This document shows positions 63,717 to 64,000 of a DNA stretch of 64,000 bases, one piece after another; position 1 is the stretch's first letter, and each line of letters starts with the position of its first letter. The DNA is from Lactobacillus acidophilus (GTDB lineage: Bacteria > Bacillota > Bacilli > Lactobacillales > Lactobacillaceae): the NCBI RefSeq assembly GCF_034298135.1, contig NZ_CP139575.1, positions 1,364,001-1,428,000 on the forward strand. Reading direction: 5' to 3'. A program made the position numbers and the translations under genes. The notes beneath the pieces are model-generated. The model made no database searches. It was given only the letters and a program-made list of their open reading frames with translations, and had not been told where the DNA came from.

Positions 63717-64000
63717 CTACTTCTTAAGCAGTAACGCTAAGCCTTTTTTAATATATTGATCTGCAGTATCTGCCTCAATTTCTACAAGCTTTGGTGTAAT
63801 ACGATCTACTTCTTTTTGAGTATAGCCCAAGGCAATTAAAGCCAATAATGCATCATTTAAAGCAGGAGAAATTTCCTCTCCGTTTTCCGGCTTATCAAGG
63901 CGAGCCACATAATCTCCTAGCTTACCTTTTAAATCCAAAACAATTTGTGAAGCGGTCTTTTTACCCACACCAGGAAAACGTGTTAAATATTTAACTTCAC
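63717..64000 (-). CDS. ruvA: Holliday junction branch migration protein RuvA, 5' end beyond window
   Basis: Only the C-terminal ~94 codons are visible; the start lies beyond the right edge. Visible are the second helix-hairpin-helix [20 protein letters not shown] with LDLKGKL, the acidic flexible linker ([11 protein letters not shown]) and domain III ([19 protein letters not shown]), which contacts RuvB. The frame continues to the last base of the window. Confidence 0.95.

Overview
The window reads as chromosome of a low-GC Lactobacillus, most likely of the gasseri/johnsonii group (inference from gene content: ccpA-pepQ divergent pair, mannose PTS with a DUF956 gene, LafA/LafB glycolipid genes, YtxH/DUF948 pair, CCA-less tRNA genes; no database search was possible). 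It is mostly core genome. Both edges cut genes: glmS at the left, ruvA at the right.

Region by region. 1-7.6 kb: glmS (partial), adhE with a near-consensus Rex-type operator, an amino acid permease, a hexapeptide acetyltransferase broken by a stop codon, and a LysR regulator. 7.6-10.8 kb: mannose-family PTS operon (IIAB, IIC, IID, DUF956). 11-16.4 kb: rRNA operon 1 (16S-23S-5S-tRNA-Asn), minus strand, with two promoters and tandem terminators. 16.6-19.8 kb: secG, rnr, smpB. 19.8-25.2 kb: glycolipid/lipoteichoic acid cluster (two glycosyltransferases, a membrane protein, an LtaS-type sulfatase-fold enzyme). 25.3-26.3 kb: eleven-tRNA array. 26.5-29.8 kb: a two-gene unit, NUDIX hydrolase plus PLD/SF2-helicase/DUF3427 protein, the latter interrupted by one in-frame TAG. 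30-36.8 kb: rRNA operon 2 (16S-Ile-Ala-23S-5S plus sixteen tRNAs). The 30 tRNA genes cover all 20 amino acids; none encodes CCA.

37-43.8 kb: an FAD-dependent reductase whose only sensible start codon is ATT, a DedA protein, a four/five-gene minus operon (metallophosphatase, YutD, HAD phosphatase, DUF1461 membrane protein), and a secreted glycerophosphodiesterase. 43.8-50.4 kb: ccpA/pepQ divergent pair with a cre box on the ccpA -35, YtxH and DUF948 envelope proteins, MscS, rdgB-murI, yslB, MscL. 50.4-59.5 kb: trxA, mutS2, the alaS-ireB-ruvX-DUF1292 block with an alanyl T-box, DEAD-box helicase, NrnA-type phosphoesterase. 59.5-64 kb: dinB overlapping zwf, yajC, ruvB, ruvA.

The part most worth following is the NUDIX/PLD-helicase unit. 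It sits between two tRNA clusters and is bracketed by 239-bp identical direct repeats (Phe-Asp-fMet tRNA genes), a plausible accessory or defence-like locus that has picked up a nonsense codon.
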